From contig NC_081177.1 of assembly GCF_012432095.1 (NCBI RefSeq), positions 25,861,283 to 25,925,282 on the forward strand: DNA of 64,000 bases, in the 5' to 3' direction. This document shows positions 1 through 11,483 of this stretch, in pieces. The stretch is from Onychostoma macrolepis. Taxonomy: Eukaryota; Chordata; Actinopteri; Cypriniformes; Cyprinidae. The number at the start of each line of letters is the position of its first letter. The first letter of the stretch is position 1. The notes below the pieces were generated by a model. The model saw only the letters and a list, made by a program, of their open reading frames with translations. It ran no database searches and was not told the DNA's origin. The position numbers were made by a program, and so were the translations under genes.

Positions 1-20
1 AACATTTAGTTTTGAGTTAT

Positions 21-725
21 CACACTTTCTGTAATTTAACATCCATGAACTTGACTGCAGATCAAATTCTATCCCAGAAGTGAAAATATTTTCTGTTTAA
101 AAATAGTTTTAGAATTTTTTCTTTGTTGGCATAAACTGGCATAAATGTTCTATGTATGTAATAGCAAGACACTTTACCATGCAAAGAAAATCTTTGAGTC
201 ATTCACGCCTATCTTTCCACAGAAGATGGGCTATAATTTCACAGACAGAGTCATAAAAAGCTAACTTTTAAAACTATGCATGACTAATGTAGATAAACCA
301 CCAGCACCTGAATGTGTTGAAATAAAGGATGTGGTATCGTTATGGGGAGGTGATGTGGTGTGGTAAAGGTAAGGGCCTCTTAAAAGGAAATCCTTAATAT
401 GCAAACCAGAATCTGATTAACTATCTAAACTGTAAAAAAAGAGCAACGAACTAGTCAAAACACTTTTACTATATGCAAATACTTTATGTTTGTTTGTAGT
501 TTTAAGGAATCTGTTATAGATTTCAGGAAACAGGCTACCAGTACTGAAATAGTTACCCAATAAAAATAATTACTTTAATAATTATATAATAAATCAGTAG
601 AAATAGATGCCATAGGCTTTTTTTTTGTTTTGTTTAGATTTCACATCACTAACATCACAAAATAACTGTGCAAGTTAAACTTACATTCTTATCAGGTCCC
701 TTGCACCATGAACCACAGGTTTCTG
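21..725. repeat. Segmental duplicate, copy A (matches 52,580-53,247)
   Basis: This block aligns end to end and in the same orientation with 52,580-53,247, with scattered substitutions and small indels. Both copies open with cacactttctgtaatt and close with ccacaggtttctg. The right copy lies about 4.4 kb upstream of the minus-strand cadherin start, so this copy may be the upstream region of a paralogue left of the window. No coding potential is seen. Confidence 0.8.
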
Positions 726-1140
726 CACTCACTGAAAAAAAAGTTAAATTTACTTAATTTTTATTTTGCAAGTTTTTGCACGCATATTTTTTAAGTAAAA
801 TTTAAATACAGAATTAAGTAAAATCTACTTAACTAAGTTATTTAAAATTAGAAAAAGGAAATACGTAAATTTAACGTGGCCAGGTAGTTTGATGAGTAAT
901 TTCTACTTAATTATTTTAAGTTTACTCTACAATCAATGTTTGTAAACTTTACTCAAACAACATAGCACTGAAAAAAAAATGTCTATAAAGCATGTGGTTA
1001 AGTTACAAGCACGTATTTAAGCAAGCAGACTGCTCATTACTGCACGTCAGCATTGAGCCCAGCATGTCAGTGTAAAGAACAGAGAGCATGTCTTCAGATT
1101 TACTCCTCAATAACATTGAATCTCTTTAAAATAAACACAC
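726..1140. other. AT-rich non-coding DNA with MITE-like ends
   Basis: The stretch is AT-rich with repeated taagtaaa/tttactta words and cactgaaaaaaa at both about 731 and 965. This resembles a degenerate short foldback element. No gene is seen. Confidence 0.35.
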
Positions 1141-1377
1141 ATAACGCAAAGATGGCTGCGTAACACGAGAACTCAACGAGATCTGGTGCATAATAAGATG
1201 GCGGCTTCCCGCTGCTAGACTAGTACACTGTAAACTACTTCATTCATTTTTTTTTCTATCTCTTCTTCTCTCTCGTTTTACATTTTTCTTCCATTTCAAA
1301 ACTGGACTACACCACTTTGCAACCTGGATTACCTTGAGGAATATATCAACACGCATTACAACAGACTCTACAGCACC

Positions 1378-1641
1378 ATGAACAAGGACAAACCAGATGA
1401 CAACAAAAAAAGTAAAGGCAAACTCACTCCAAACTCCAAAAGACCTGATTCACTATCCAGTACAGGCACAACACCATCCACATCAGCTAAACGGTCGTGC
1501 TGCAAAGAGGTAAGCGACATTCTACTCTCCAATGAAAATAAACTTTCCGGACTTGATGCAAGGATTGTGGTAATACACAAAGATCTTTCAAGAACTATGG
1601 CACAGCTTAGAATTCAGCCAAGAACAGATAGTTGCACCTAG
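1378..1641 (+). pseudogene. L1 ORF1-like N-terminal fragment
   Basis: An 87-residue frame begins at an ATG (MNKDKPDDNKK), is rich in Lys and Ser, and holds a short segment (about residues 42-75) that could start a coiled coil. Position ahead of an L1-type endonuclease suggests the RNA-binding ORF1 protein of a fish L1. It stops far short of the usual several hundred residues and has no RRM or zinc knuckle. The call rests mostly on context. Confidence 0.5.
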
Positions 1642-1910
1642 GTCTCTCCCCCTCCCCCAACATAATATCCTTGTTTCACACAATGTCAGTATTTAATGGT
1701 CCTTGTATTGTCGTTGCTGTTGTTGTTGTCATTGTTATTGTTGTTTTGCTTCATACACACTGTCATTTGGGTCTCTTCAGTTTTGTTCGTCTGCCAACAA
1801 CATTGACATGTTATGCACACACGTATATATATAGTCATAACTCCATGAATATATACACACACCATACATACACGACATTCATACAGTAATATACATTTCT
1901 CTTCCATGAC

Positions 1911-2324
1911 ATGTCTTCTATCAATTTTCTAACATGGTATGTTCGTGGAATTGGTTCTCATGCAAAGAAGGTCAAAGTCTTGAATCATTTAAATAAACTA
2001 CAAGCTGACATTTGCCTTTTGCAAGAAACACATCTATCAGACTCAGATCAAAATAAAATTAAATCATCAAAGTTATTTATTCTCAGCTCAATACAATACA
2101 AAACAAAGAGCAGTATTCATTTTAATAAGTAAAAAAAAAAAGTAATTTGTTCATAATACCACTGTTATAGACCCCGAGGGAAGTTTTATTATCATTCACA
2201 TTTCAATCGATAATAGCCCCGTTACAATTGGAAATCTATATGGTCCAAGCACAGACGACCCATCTTTTTTTTTCAAAACTTCTTTTCCTTCATTTCAAAT
2301 CTTTCTAATTGTCCAGCCATAATA
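1911..2324 (+). pseudogene. L1 ORF2 apurinic-type endonuclease fragment
   Basis: The frame opens with the start typical of L1 endonucleases: NFLTWYVRGIG, then ADICLLQETHL, which holds the catalytic Glu of the QETH motif. A stop at 2,130 breaks it. A shifted frame from about 2,170 to 2,320 continues the domain (a DPEGSF-like segment, then GNLYGPSTDDPSFF). The rest of the endonuclease and all reverse transcriptase is absent. The enzyme would nick target DNA for target-primed reverse transcription; this copy is dead. Confidence 0.75.
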
Positions 2325-2456
2325 CAGGTGCATCTCAATAAATTAGAATGTCATGGAAAAGTTTATTTCAGTAATTCAACTCAAATTGTGAAACTTGTGT
2401 ATTAAATAAATTCTATGCACACAGACTGAAGTAGTTTAAGTCTTTGGTTCTTTAGA
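2325..2456 (+). mobile_element. Tc1/mariner terminal inverted repeat, solo end
   Basis: Starting caggtgcatctcaataaatt directly after a TA, this matches the reverse complement of 33,590-33,727 almost base for base. It is one end of a Tc1-like element, cut off where the L2 3' UTR begins. No transposase is present. Confidence 0.75.
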
Positions 2457-2791
2457 GTAAAATCAGTTATTGACGTAATCAAACAGACGATGAACACTAT
2501 TTACAGCAATGATTATATGTTGCAATCAAACTTATAGGAAAATTTGGTACTTCTGTATGTTGTTTCAGGATTGGCATCATCTGAGGTACTCTGAGGGATT
2601 GGCATCATCTCTTCTCCATCTGGATCCATACTGAAGCTTGTGTAATTCCTGGCAGAAACAGAGAAACAAATAGAGACATAATTAGCGTAGCTGCTATTCC
2701 AACCAAGCAAAAATTATTTGTTCGACCCATGCTAAACAATAATAATGTGCATTTAATCAGATATAACTTCAGTACAAGATTATGAGATGCA

Positions 2792-4905
2792 TTATGTGAA
2801 TGCTTGGCTAAAGAGATGTGTCTTTAATCTAGATTTAAACAGAGAGAGTGTGTCTGAACCGCAGACGTTATCAGGAAGGCTATTCCAGAGTTTGGGAGCC
2901 AAATGCGAAAAAGCTCTACCTCCTTTAGTGGACTTTGCTATCCTAGGTACTACCAAAAGTCGAGAGTTTTGCGACCTTAAGGAGCAGGATGGATTGTAGC
3001 ATGATAGAAGACTAGTTAGGTACACAGGAGCTAAACCATTAAGGGCCTTATTGGTAAGTAGTAATATTATGTAACTGATACGGAACTTAATAGGTAGCCA
3101 GTGCAGAGACCGTAAAATTGGGGTAATATGATCATATTTTCCTGACCTGGTAAGGACTCTAGCCACTGCATTTTGTAATAATCTGTAGCTTGATTATTGA
3201 AGATGCAGGACAACCACCTAGCAGTGCATTACAATAGTAAAGTCTAGAGGTCATGAATGCATGAACTAGCTTTTCTGTATCAGGAACATGTTTCGTAGCT
3301 TGGTAATGTTTCTAAGATGGAAGAATGCTGTTTTTGTAACATTGGAAATATGGTTTTCAAAAGACAAGGTGCTGTCTAATATAACACCCAGATTTTTGAC
3401 TGTAGAGGAAGTAACAGTACATCCGTCTAGTTGCAAATTGTAATCCAAGAGATTCTGTTTATTGTTTTTTGGTCCAATAAGTAATATCTGTGTCTTATCC
3501 GAATTTAATAGGAGAAAATTATTGGTCATCCAATATTTTTCATTTTTAACACACTCTGTTAGCTTAGATAATTTAGAAGTTTCATCTGGTCTTGTTGAGA
3601 TATATATTTGAGTATCATCAGCATAACAATGGAAACTAATCCCATATTTTCTAATAATATTACCAAGGGGAAACATGTATATTGAAAATTGTAGACGACC
3701 TAGGACAGATTCTTGTGGCACTCCATACTTTACTGATGATAATTGAGATGACTCCCCATTTAAATAAAAAAAGTGGTAGCAATCGGACAGGTAGGATCTA
3801 AACCATCTTAAAGCCTGCCCTTGAATACCCGTATAGTTTTGTAATCGATCTATGAGTATGTCATGATCTATAGTGTCTAACACAGCACTAAGATCAACTA
3901 AAACTAGCAAAGAGATGCAGCTTTGGTCTGATGCAAGGAGCAAGTCATTTGTAATTTTAACAAGTACAGTTTCTGTGCTGTGATGGGGCCTGAAACCTGA
4001 CTGAAATTCTTCATTGAGATCCTTTTTTCGCAGGAAGGAGCACAACTGAGCGAACACAACTTTTTCAAAAATTTTAGACATAAATGGACGATTTGAAATG
4101 GGTCTGTAATTTTCCAGTTCACTAGGATATAGTTGTGGTTTAATAACCGCCCGCTTTAATGGTTTAGGGACGTGACCTAAAGATAACGATGAGTTAATAA
4201 TATTGAGAAGCGGTTCTTCTGCTACAGGTAACAACTCTTTCAGTAATTATAGTGGGTACAGGATCTAATAGACATGTTGTTGGTTTAGATGCAGTGATAA
4301 GATTATTTAGCTCTTCCTGTCCTATAGTTGTAAAGCACTGTATTTTTTCTTTGGGTGCGATGAATGAAGCTGAAGTACTAGACGCTGTAGAATCTACATT
4401 TATTATTATTGTATTTCTGATGTTATCTATTTTATCAGTGAAGAAATTCATAAAGTCATTACTATTAACTGTGAGGGAATATTTAGATTGGGTGGCGTCT
4501 GGTTATTTGTTAATCTAGCCACTGTGCTAAATAAAAACCTTGGATTGTTTTGGTTATTTTCGATGAGTTTGTGGATATGCTCAGCCCTGGCAGCTTTTAG
4601 AGCCTGTCTATAGCTGGGCATACTGTTTTTCCTCGCAATTCTAAAAACTTTCAAGTTAGTTTTTCACCATTTGCACTCAAGATTACGAGTTTATTTCTCG
4701 AGAGAATGGGTATTACTGTTGTACCACGGCGCAGAACGTTTTTTTCTTTAACCTTTTTAAATTTGATGGGGGCAACAACTTCTAATATATTTGAGAAGAT
4801 AGTGTAACGCCTGTGTAGGATCAGTGATGGCTGATTACACTTTGTTTTAAAAAACCCTTTTAGCCTTTTGACATTTGCATATAAATTACCGACCTGGCCT
4901 CACCT
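2792..4905 (-). pseudogene. L2 ORF2 reverse transcriptase and C-terminal region
   Basis: In minus-strand order, frames at 4,654-4,448, 4,451-4,194, 4,234-3,266 and 3,166-2,792 give an RT with NYRPIS, a damaged palm motif A (VDLSAVLDTIDH, where this clade normally has AAFDTIDH), GVPQESVLG (Gly lost from GVPQGS), the YADD box with both catalytic Asp (about 3,620), then the HWLP region and the end characteristic of L2 (LWNSLPDNV, LFKSRLKTHLF). At least three frame breaks separate the pieces. Product in life: target-primed reverse transcription of LINE RNA. Confidence 0.8.
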
Positions 4906-5745
4906 TTTACATTTACATTTATATGGGTGCTAAATTGCAGATGGTCTTTTTCACTATCAAAAGGATGCTAAACAGGTCGACTCTATGGTGTCCCTTCAAA
5001 CACATTCCACAGAGGAGGGAATGACCCCCGTGCCAGGCACCAGACCAGTTGTCTGTCTCCACAATTTCCAATACACGTCACACACACACCTAAAGACATT
5101 GTCTTTATTTAGGCCATAATTAAGCAGTTATAAATGTATCTGCTATATGCATGTGTTGTATGTATATTCCCCTATTATATTAACTTAGTTAAAACCCTTT
5201 ACTTGTATTAGTTAGATGTTAAATGCCTATATTCAAGTGTATGAGTGTATCTCTGCTTTAATATCGTCTGGAGGTTACTTTCTTGGTATCAAAATGATCT
5301 TCTCCTTATTTCTAACACAATGATGTACACTATGTGATCGTGAAATGCATCAAACAATTCTTACTATGTTTTGAATGAAAAGCTGCACTAGCATTCCAGA
5401 TCAGCAATAAAATGCAAATGAGCCATAAACGGAGACAAAGGAAGTCTCTCCCGCTCAAAATGCATGCCTCTGATTGGCCACTCCACCCACAAAATGGGTG
5501 CGGCAATGAACTATCAAAAGTTCTGAACTCAGACTAATCAACGCTCAAAAACTCTTCTTCTTGAGACAAACGCCCTCCAAAACTCTCCTCTTGAGTTTAC
5601 CCTTCTGGCAATGTTTACCTTCAAGTAACTTTGTGGACTTGCTTGTCTGCTCGGTGGACGGACAGATCAAATAATTGTAATGTCGATTCGGCTACAGTTA
5701 AGGTTAGGTTAGGTTAATTCTAAGATCTAATCTAAATATTTATTA
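4906..5745. mobile_element. LTR-like insertion inside the L2 element
   Basis: Non-L2 DNA interrupts the L2 between endonuclease and RT. It carries a 'tttacatttacattta' edge, GC-richer promoter-like DNA (about 5,400-5,640) and no ORF. It resembles a decayed solo LTR, but I cannot find a TG...CA pair with a target duplication, so the class is uncertain. Confidence 0.4.
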
Positions 5746-5749
5746 TTAA

Positions 5750-6253
5750 TTATAACCAGTTATAATTTGCTACAATAGTGCCCATGTTGCTAGTCATTGC
5801 GTCTAGTTCATGTGTATTCATGGGTACACAGAGCAGTTGAGATAAATCAGGCAGGTTATTTGTGTCTTTGGTGGCTTGAACAATAGTTCTGCCCAGATGA
5901 TAACGCGGAGCCATATAGTTAATATCAGTAATACGCAGCATGCACAATACAAGGAAATGGTCAGTAACATCATCACTTTGAGGTACGATATCTATATCAT
6001 TAAGATCAGTTCCATGCAATATAATTAAATCTAGCGCATGATTAAAACGATGAGTGGGCCCGTTGACGTTTTGCTTGACAACAAAAGAGTTTATAAGGTC
6101 AGTAAACGCAAGTCCTAATGCATCATTTGTATTATCAACGTGAATGTTAAAATATCCGACAATTAGCGCTTTATCAACATTAACCAATAGGTCTGAGAGG
6201 AAATCTGCAAATTCTTTTAAGAAATCTGTATTTCTGTAAATCTGTGGGATCAT
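5750..6253 (-). pseudogene. L2 ORF2 endonuclease domain fragment
   Basis: A 167-residue frame holds the second half of an APE-type endonuclease. ALIVGYFNIHVDN corresponds to the family motif VGDFNIH with the Asp changed to Tyr, followed by THRFNHALDLI and the SDDVTDHF segment, which contains the Ser-Asp-His end motif. The catalytic Asp-to-Tyr change and the downstream insertion argue that it is dead. It is in the same strand and order as the RT at lower coordinates. Confidence 0.75.
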
Positions 6254-6259
6254 GCTTAT

Positions 6260-7150
6260 AATAGTAGCTTGGTACTAGTCATATGGAGTGTAGCGTCCTG
6301 GAGATGTTGTCTGACAGGAGTTCCGCTCCGACTCTGCTGGGGTGCAGGCCATCAGCATGAAAAAGCCTAAGTCGCTCCCAGAAAAGATTCCAATTATTAA
6401 CAAAGAGCAGTTTCTGTTCTTTACACCATGACAATAATCATTCGTTTAAAGCAAACAGTCTACTGAAACTTTTGTGTCCTCGTCGATATGTGGGAAGCGG
6501 TCCTGACATGATGATCATCGTTGCGGGCGATCTGCTGCGTACTGTCTTGATCAGGCTCCTGAAGTCCCTCTTCAGTGTTTCCGTCTACCGCATCTTGATG
6601 TCATTCACCAGCCGCAATGCTCTCGTTGCCCCTCAGGATCGTGGGTATCTTCTCAGAAACATCGAGAACACGAGCGCGAGGGAAACATTGAGTGTGCACT
6701 TTACCTTCAGCTACCATAGCACGGACGTGCCAGACGATGGAGTCTCCTACGATCAAAACGTCGCGTTCCGTCTCACAGAGTGGAGCAAAGCGGTTCTGGG
6801 TGGAGATCTCGAAGACCGGGGAGAGGTCGTCGCCTGGGGCCTGGCTCGCGTGTTCCGCAGCTGGTGCACCCAGGGTCCGTGCTGTCCCAGCACCGGAGTG
6901 AAGGACATCTGGGAAGATTGAGTCCTGGGTGCACAGGGCCTGTGCAGAGAAACACATGGAGTAGAGGTGGTGGGAGTGTTAGCAGTGCACTGTATACTTA
7001 CCCCGGACTAGTGAGAGTCAGCCCAGGATGTTTCCAGCGGCTCTCCGCTCTCTCAGCTGGGCCTGCTTCTCCACCAGGTCACGGATCTGCTTCTCCACGG
7101 CCTCCAGCTAGGTGCAGCTCGAACGCATCCTCACCTGCGCTCAAAGGTAG
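6260..7150 (-). pseudogene. L2 ORF1 remnant: coiled coil plus SGNH-esterase
   Basis: Minus-strand reading around 7,120-7,020 gives a heptad-rich segment (LEAVEKQIRDLVEKQ). The frame at 6,957-6,601 contains VLIVGDSIVWHVRA, matching the GDS block of SGNH hydrolases, and about 6,420-6,290 gives LHPSRVGAELLSDN, the C-terminal Asp/His block. Such esterase-bearing ORF1 proteins are known from L2/CR1-type LINEs. The middle is frameshifted and an in-frame stop lies in the coiled-coil part, so no intact protein is made. Confidence 0.65.
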
Positions 7151-7440
7151 ACACAAATCTGCCATTAAAGCAAGTAGCAGTGAGTAAAACGATGGTAATG
7201 TGTGTGAATAGAGTATTAGCAGTGTAAGTGAGATTAGCGGCAACCCGGCTGCCGATGCAAACGGGCTATAAGCTAATAGCGGACTCTGGAAATCAAAATA
7301 AAACTAATGATAACAAGGTACTTAACTTGAAGGAGTTCAAACTCAAAACATGCGGCAGCAACAAACAGGAAGTGACGAAAAGACTCCTTGCTGTAACCTC
7401 TGTAATTCTGTTGCAAAAAATCTCTTGCAGACAGTAGATT

Positions 7441-8260
7441 GTCAGAACATCACCCCAGCTTTCTGGAGATTGTTGGTAATTTTACAGACACATATTTTAG
7501 GGCTCATTTTCACTGCTTTTATGATTTGTCTGTCATCAACTGCTGTTGTTTTTCTCAGCCGATCAGGTCATTGTTGGTTGCTGATGTCACCGGTGGTTTC
7601 CAAACTCTTGATTTCTCCATGCCCTTTGTTTTTGCTAAAGCTCTAATTGATTTCCTCTGTTCTTTTAGCATCCAAATTGCTTGCTTTTCTCTCAAAGTCA
7701 GCTCCATCGTCTTCGTCCTGGTCTGTGTGTGTAGTCATCGAATGCAAGACTCAGAATGCAGAAGAAATAGATATAACTGATACGACACATTCCCTGCTTT
7801 TAATATATGAAGAATTAATGCAACAGGACACAGCTGATCACTCAAAGACCTGTGAGGCAACTGCAGTGGACAGCACATTCCAGGGCCCAGTTTATGGCGG
7901 GGTCTCTGTCTGACCACAACAGTGGACAAAGGTTTGCTACATTTTGACTGGATCTTGGTGGACTAACATAAGCAAACTGTCCAACGCCATCAGATAAGGA
8001 TGCCAGGACAACAGCCAGACACCTTCTTAGAGGGCAAGAAGAAGACCTTTGGTACAAAGCCCGGGAAGGACAGAACTTCCTATTGGTCAAAATGTAGTTT
8101 CTGCCCTTCACCCACCAACAGACTGATTCCTCAGGTTTTGGCCTGTGACCGCCATAAAAATGCCTTAGGACCTCTGGATGCAGCAGCAGTGGGTGAAACA
8201 AAGAGAGATCACAAAGTTCCATTCAAATCCATTCATAGCTATGTTCTCAAACCTTAAACT
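7441..8260. other. Unassigned intergenic DNA
   Basis: I see several unconvincing open frames on both strands and no recognisable domain, splice structure or repeat ends. It could be older transposon DNA upstream of the L2 element. Confidence 0.3.
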
Positions 8261-8269
8261 GATGCAAAC

Positions 8270-9250
8270 TACAACACACACATCTTATACTTATTCAGAG
8301 AAATAAGTATTCTCAGTGACAGCGACGTGTAGTGCAACATCTTACACAAACTCAGCTGTTGTGAATACATGACAGTTCAATCTTCTTCCATCATGTTTGG
8401 ACTAAATGTGTTCGTAACATTGCCAAAGGTATTATGGTTGTGGTTTAGTAAGTGAATGATGCATTGGTAAAACTTTAGTGACACTTTTCTAAATGTGTGT
8501 TTGGACTATGCAAATAAGTTCCACAGGAGGAAAGAAGGGTGGGCCACACCGTGTCCCCCCCACTCTGATGGAAATAGCCAATCACAGTCTGGAAATGGAG
8601 AAGCGCCAGATTGCAATCTCCTCCTCATCGGAAAGGGATAAAGGTACCTTCCCAAAAGACACTCCTTGTTCTGAGTCTGAGTTCTGTTACTGGGAAGGCA
8701 GCAAAAGAAACAAAGTGTTCTGAGTCTGAGTCCTGAAACGGAGAGACACTAACAGAAACACAGAAGTTCTGAGTCTCTGGCATGTCCAGAGAGACACTAA
8801 TAGAACCTCCTCCGTTCTGAGTCTGAGTCCCATAAGGGAAGAGACAGCAACAGAAACGACAATCTGAGTCTCTGGTCTGTGAAGGTGAGACTGCAACAGA
8901 TCAACATCCGTTCTGAGTCTCCAGCACGTAGCTATAATACGTAGCTCTGCATAGCAACACCCAACATAATCACTTGCATCTTATGCAACTTATGCACTTT
9001 ATTCCTTTTCCATTCATGGTATTCATTTAGTAGTTGTTCATTACTCTTGTCTATCTTTTGTTAATAAAATAAATTGTTTTACACTTGTGTCTTCCTTGTA
9101 TTGATAATGCAGTAAAGGTTCTACAAGTTAGATATCCCACCAGTCTTTCTTATGTGATGTACTCATAACCGCACCTTAAGTGACACGTGATCCAAAATCA
9201 TAACGTCATCTGTGACGTGAGTACCCATCACTACACTATTTCGCCTCCCT
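8270..9250. mobile_element. Possible decayed LTR with internal tandem repeats
   Basis: The block has a degenerate tandem repeat built on 'ttctgagtctgagtcc' (8,660-8,925), then 'gttaataaaataaattg' (about 9,058), which looks like a polyadenylation signal, and a following GT-rich stretch. This order resembles U3-R-U5 of an LTR. No ORF, primer site or target duplication was found, so it may be something else. Confidence 0.35.
8660..8925. repeat. Degenerate ~50-60 bp tandem repeat
   Basis: About six units each start with a variant of 'gttctgagtct(gagtcc)' and continue into 'gagaca(c/g)..aacagaaac'. Units differ by substitutions and small indels. Confidence 0.6.
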
Positions 9251-9659
9251 AGGTTGTTGAAAGCAAAATTCACTACACAACTGCTCCAATACTTATGCTC
9301 ACATCAGATAGGGGGATGAAACTCTAAAAGTGCTGATCTTCTTAGCTGCTGAATCACCCAATAATAAAATGTGACATTCTGTAATTTTGTCTCATATTCA
9401 TCTTTTAATCATATTTACAGATTTTATGACTCTACAGCAAACAGAGCAATTTTGGGTAACACTTTATAATAACTGCACACTATGAATCATTAGGTAAGCA
9501 TTAGTAAATAGTCAGTTCATCCTTTATAAAGATATTTGTCCCAACATTATTAGTCATTAGTAAGCAGTTAATAAATACAGCTATAAATGCCTTGTTCTTG
9601 ATTTAGAAGCATATCTATTACAAAGGAGACTTAAAGGCTCAGTTATATTCCTAACATAA

Positions 9660-9910
9660 AAAATAAACAAACACAACACAGAGGGATACAGAACTCAGAA
9701 ATATTTATTTCAAGATGCAAAAAGAAAAAAAAAGAAACTGTACAACTGTACGCTTGAATTTTTATTTTATTTTATTTTTCTATGACATTGCAGAGGTTTA
9801 TTTTTATTTTTTATCAAGTGTACAGTTGTACAGTTTTATGTTTTTCATCTTGAAAAAAATTATTTCTGTGTTCTGTATCCCTCTGTGTTGTGTTTGTTTA
9901 ACTTTTCTGT
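9660..9910. repeat. Long hairpin
   Basis: 'aaacacaacacagaggga' near 9,670 is repeated in reverse complement near 9,880, and 'tttcaagatg' and 'gtacaactgta' also pair across a U-rich loop near 9,750-9,800. It is a foldback of about 250 bp. Confidence 0.7.
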
Positions 9911-10023
9911 TTGGAAGATAAATGAGCCTTTAAATCTGCTTTGTAACTGCTTTACAAGGTATAAATATTCCTCACTTTAGATGAGCTCACAAAAATAGAT
10001 GGCTGGCAACTACTAAATGTTTC

Positions 10024-10338
10024 GGTAACACTTTACAATAAGGTTCATTAGTTAACTACATTAGTTAACATAAACTAATAATGAACTGCACTTATACAGC
10101 GTTTATTAATCTTTGTTAATGTTAATTTCAACATTTACTAATACATTATTAAAATCTTGTTAACATTAGGTAATGCACTGTGAACTAATATGAACTAACA
10201 ATGAACATCTGTATTTTTATTAACTAACGTTAGCGAAGATTAGTAAATCCAGTAACAAATGTATTGCTCATGGTTAGTTCATGTTAGTTAATACATTAAC
10301 TAATGTTTAACTAATGAACCTTATTGTAAAGTGTTACC
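10024..10338. mobile_element. hAT-type MITE with 8-bp target duplication
   Basis: The inverted ends ggtaacactttacaataagg and its complement enclose 315 bp of non-coding DNA. The flanks aatgtttc at 10,016-10,023 and 10,339-10,346 are an exact 8-bp duplication, as expected for hAT transposition. Confidence 0.85.
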
Positions 10339-10546
10339 AATGTTTCATAACTACCTGACTTAATCATGAATTACTGCAGGAATATGTGTTAATAAAGCAT
10401 TTATTAACACACTGAGCAACTATTACCATGTGTCTAATAATACGATTTATAAATGTACATTTAAATAGTTTATTAATCATTTACTTACACTTTCTAAATG
10501 ATCTTATGAACCAATTACAACTCCTAAATAACTGCTTTGTAAATAG

Positions 10547-10548
<2 letters not shown>

Positions 10549-10580
<32 letters not shown>
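10549..10580. repeat. (TTTC)n microsatellite
   Basis: About eight perfect tttc units. Confidence 0.9.
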
Positions 10581-10674
10581 GTGTGTAAGTGCGTGTGTGA
10601 GTGCACTGGATGTTATAAAATGCTCTTTAACAAATACATGATGTACCCTTCATTGAAAAAAAAGTAACATGATG

Positions 10675-10932
10675 GGTAACACTTTAGAATAGGGAACACT
10701 TATTCACTATTAACTACGACTTTTCCGTCAATAAATTCATAATTTGCTGCTTATTAATAGTTAGTAAGGTAGTTGTTAAGTTTAGGTATTGGGTAGGATT
10801 AGGGATGTAGAATAAGGTCATGTAGAATAAGGCATTATTATGTGCTTAAGTTGTACTAATAAATAGCTAATATTCTAGTAATATGCATGCTAATAAACAA
10901 CTAGTTAAGAGACCATAAAATAAAGTGTTACC
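10675..10932. mobile_element. hAT-type MITE with 8-bp target duplication
   Basis: Ends ggtaacacttta.. and ..taaagtgttacc enclose 258 non-coding bp. acatgatg is duplicated exactly at 10,667-10,674 and 10,933-10,940. Confidence 0.85.
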
Positions 10933-11483
10933 ACATGATGTAATACACGAACAAAAGTAATACTTGATGGACCATTCATAAAAAAAAAAAATATATATAT
11001 ATATATATTATTTTTTTAATAAATGTAACTTTTATGCATTCATAGATTTTGGAGACGTTAAAGCTTTATGAGTGACAGGCAGGAAACAAGCTGTAGGACA
11101 GTGATAAAAAGTGCTATTGTGAAGTGGTTACTGTAAAAGGGAACTATTTCAAGAGCTGTGTGTTGAACATTAAAAAAAAAAAAAGGTCAAACAGATCGAG
11201 AGACCTGTCAAAATAAAACCTAACACTCAAGAAAAACAGTAGCATGTTATACTTCAGTAGATTAAATACAGAGTTTTATTAAACATTCATTGATTCCCAT
11301 TCGTCAGTATAAAAAATACTAAGAAACAGTCTGTTTTACATTTTTACAGTGAAGGATTAAAAACTCCAGATACATGACAGTCAAAATAGACATTCTCTTC
11401 AAACACGCTTATCAGCAACTAAAAACGCTATTATCACCATCCACCCATGTACTCTTAGAGCAGACGCTCAGAGAGAGAGAGAG

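Larger units (their letters stand above)
1141..2324 (+). mobile_element. LINE-1-type retrotransposon, truncated 5' part
   Basis: A 5'-UTR-like stretch with 'aagatggcggc' (about 1,196) is followed by a short lysine-rich ORF1-like frame and the start of an ORF2 endonuclease. It stops abruptly at 2,324 where a Tc1 end begins, so reverse transcriptase and 3' parts are missing. It is on the plus strand and lies outside the cadherin gene. Confidence 0.7.
2457..7440 (-). mobile_element. L2-clade LINE, near full length, decayed
   Basis: Read on the minus strand, the order is 5' UTR, ORF1 with coiled coil and SGNH-esterase segment (about 7,150-6,260), ORF2 endonuclease (6,253-5,750), linker (about 4,905-4,450), reverse transcriptase (about 4,450-3,266), C-terminal region (3,166-2,792) and 3' UTR to about 2,457. 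An LTR-like insertion (about 4,906-5,745) splits endonuclease from reverse transcriptase. Many frameshifts and substitutions show it is inactive. Both ends are approximate. Confidence 0.8.
9455..10500. repeat. Composite of 'taacacttta' MITEs
   Basis: Starting gggtaacactttataat at 9,454, this is a non-coding AT-rich MITE-type repeat, interrupted by a perfect-looking hairpin (9,660-9,910) and by a complete hAT MITE (10,024-10,338). No ORFs are supported. Confidence 0.55.

Noticed and set aside
7439..8257. Several 60-130-residue frames on both strands
   Set aside because: No domain, conserved motif or splice signals; codon content looks random.
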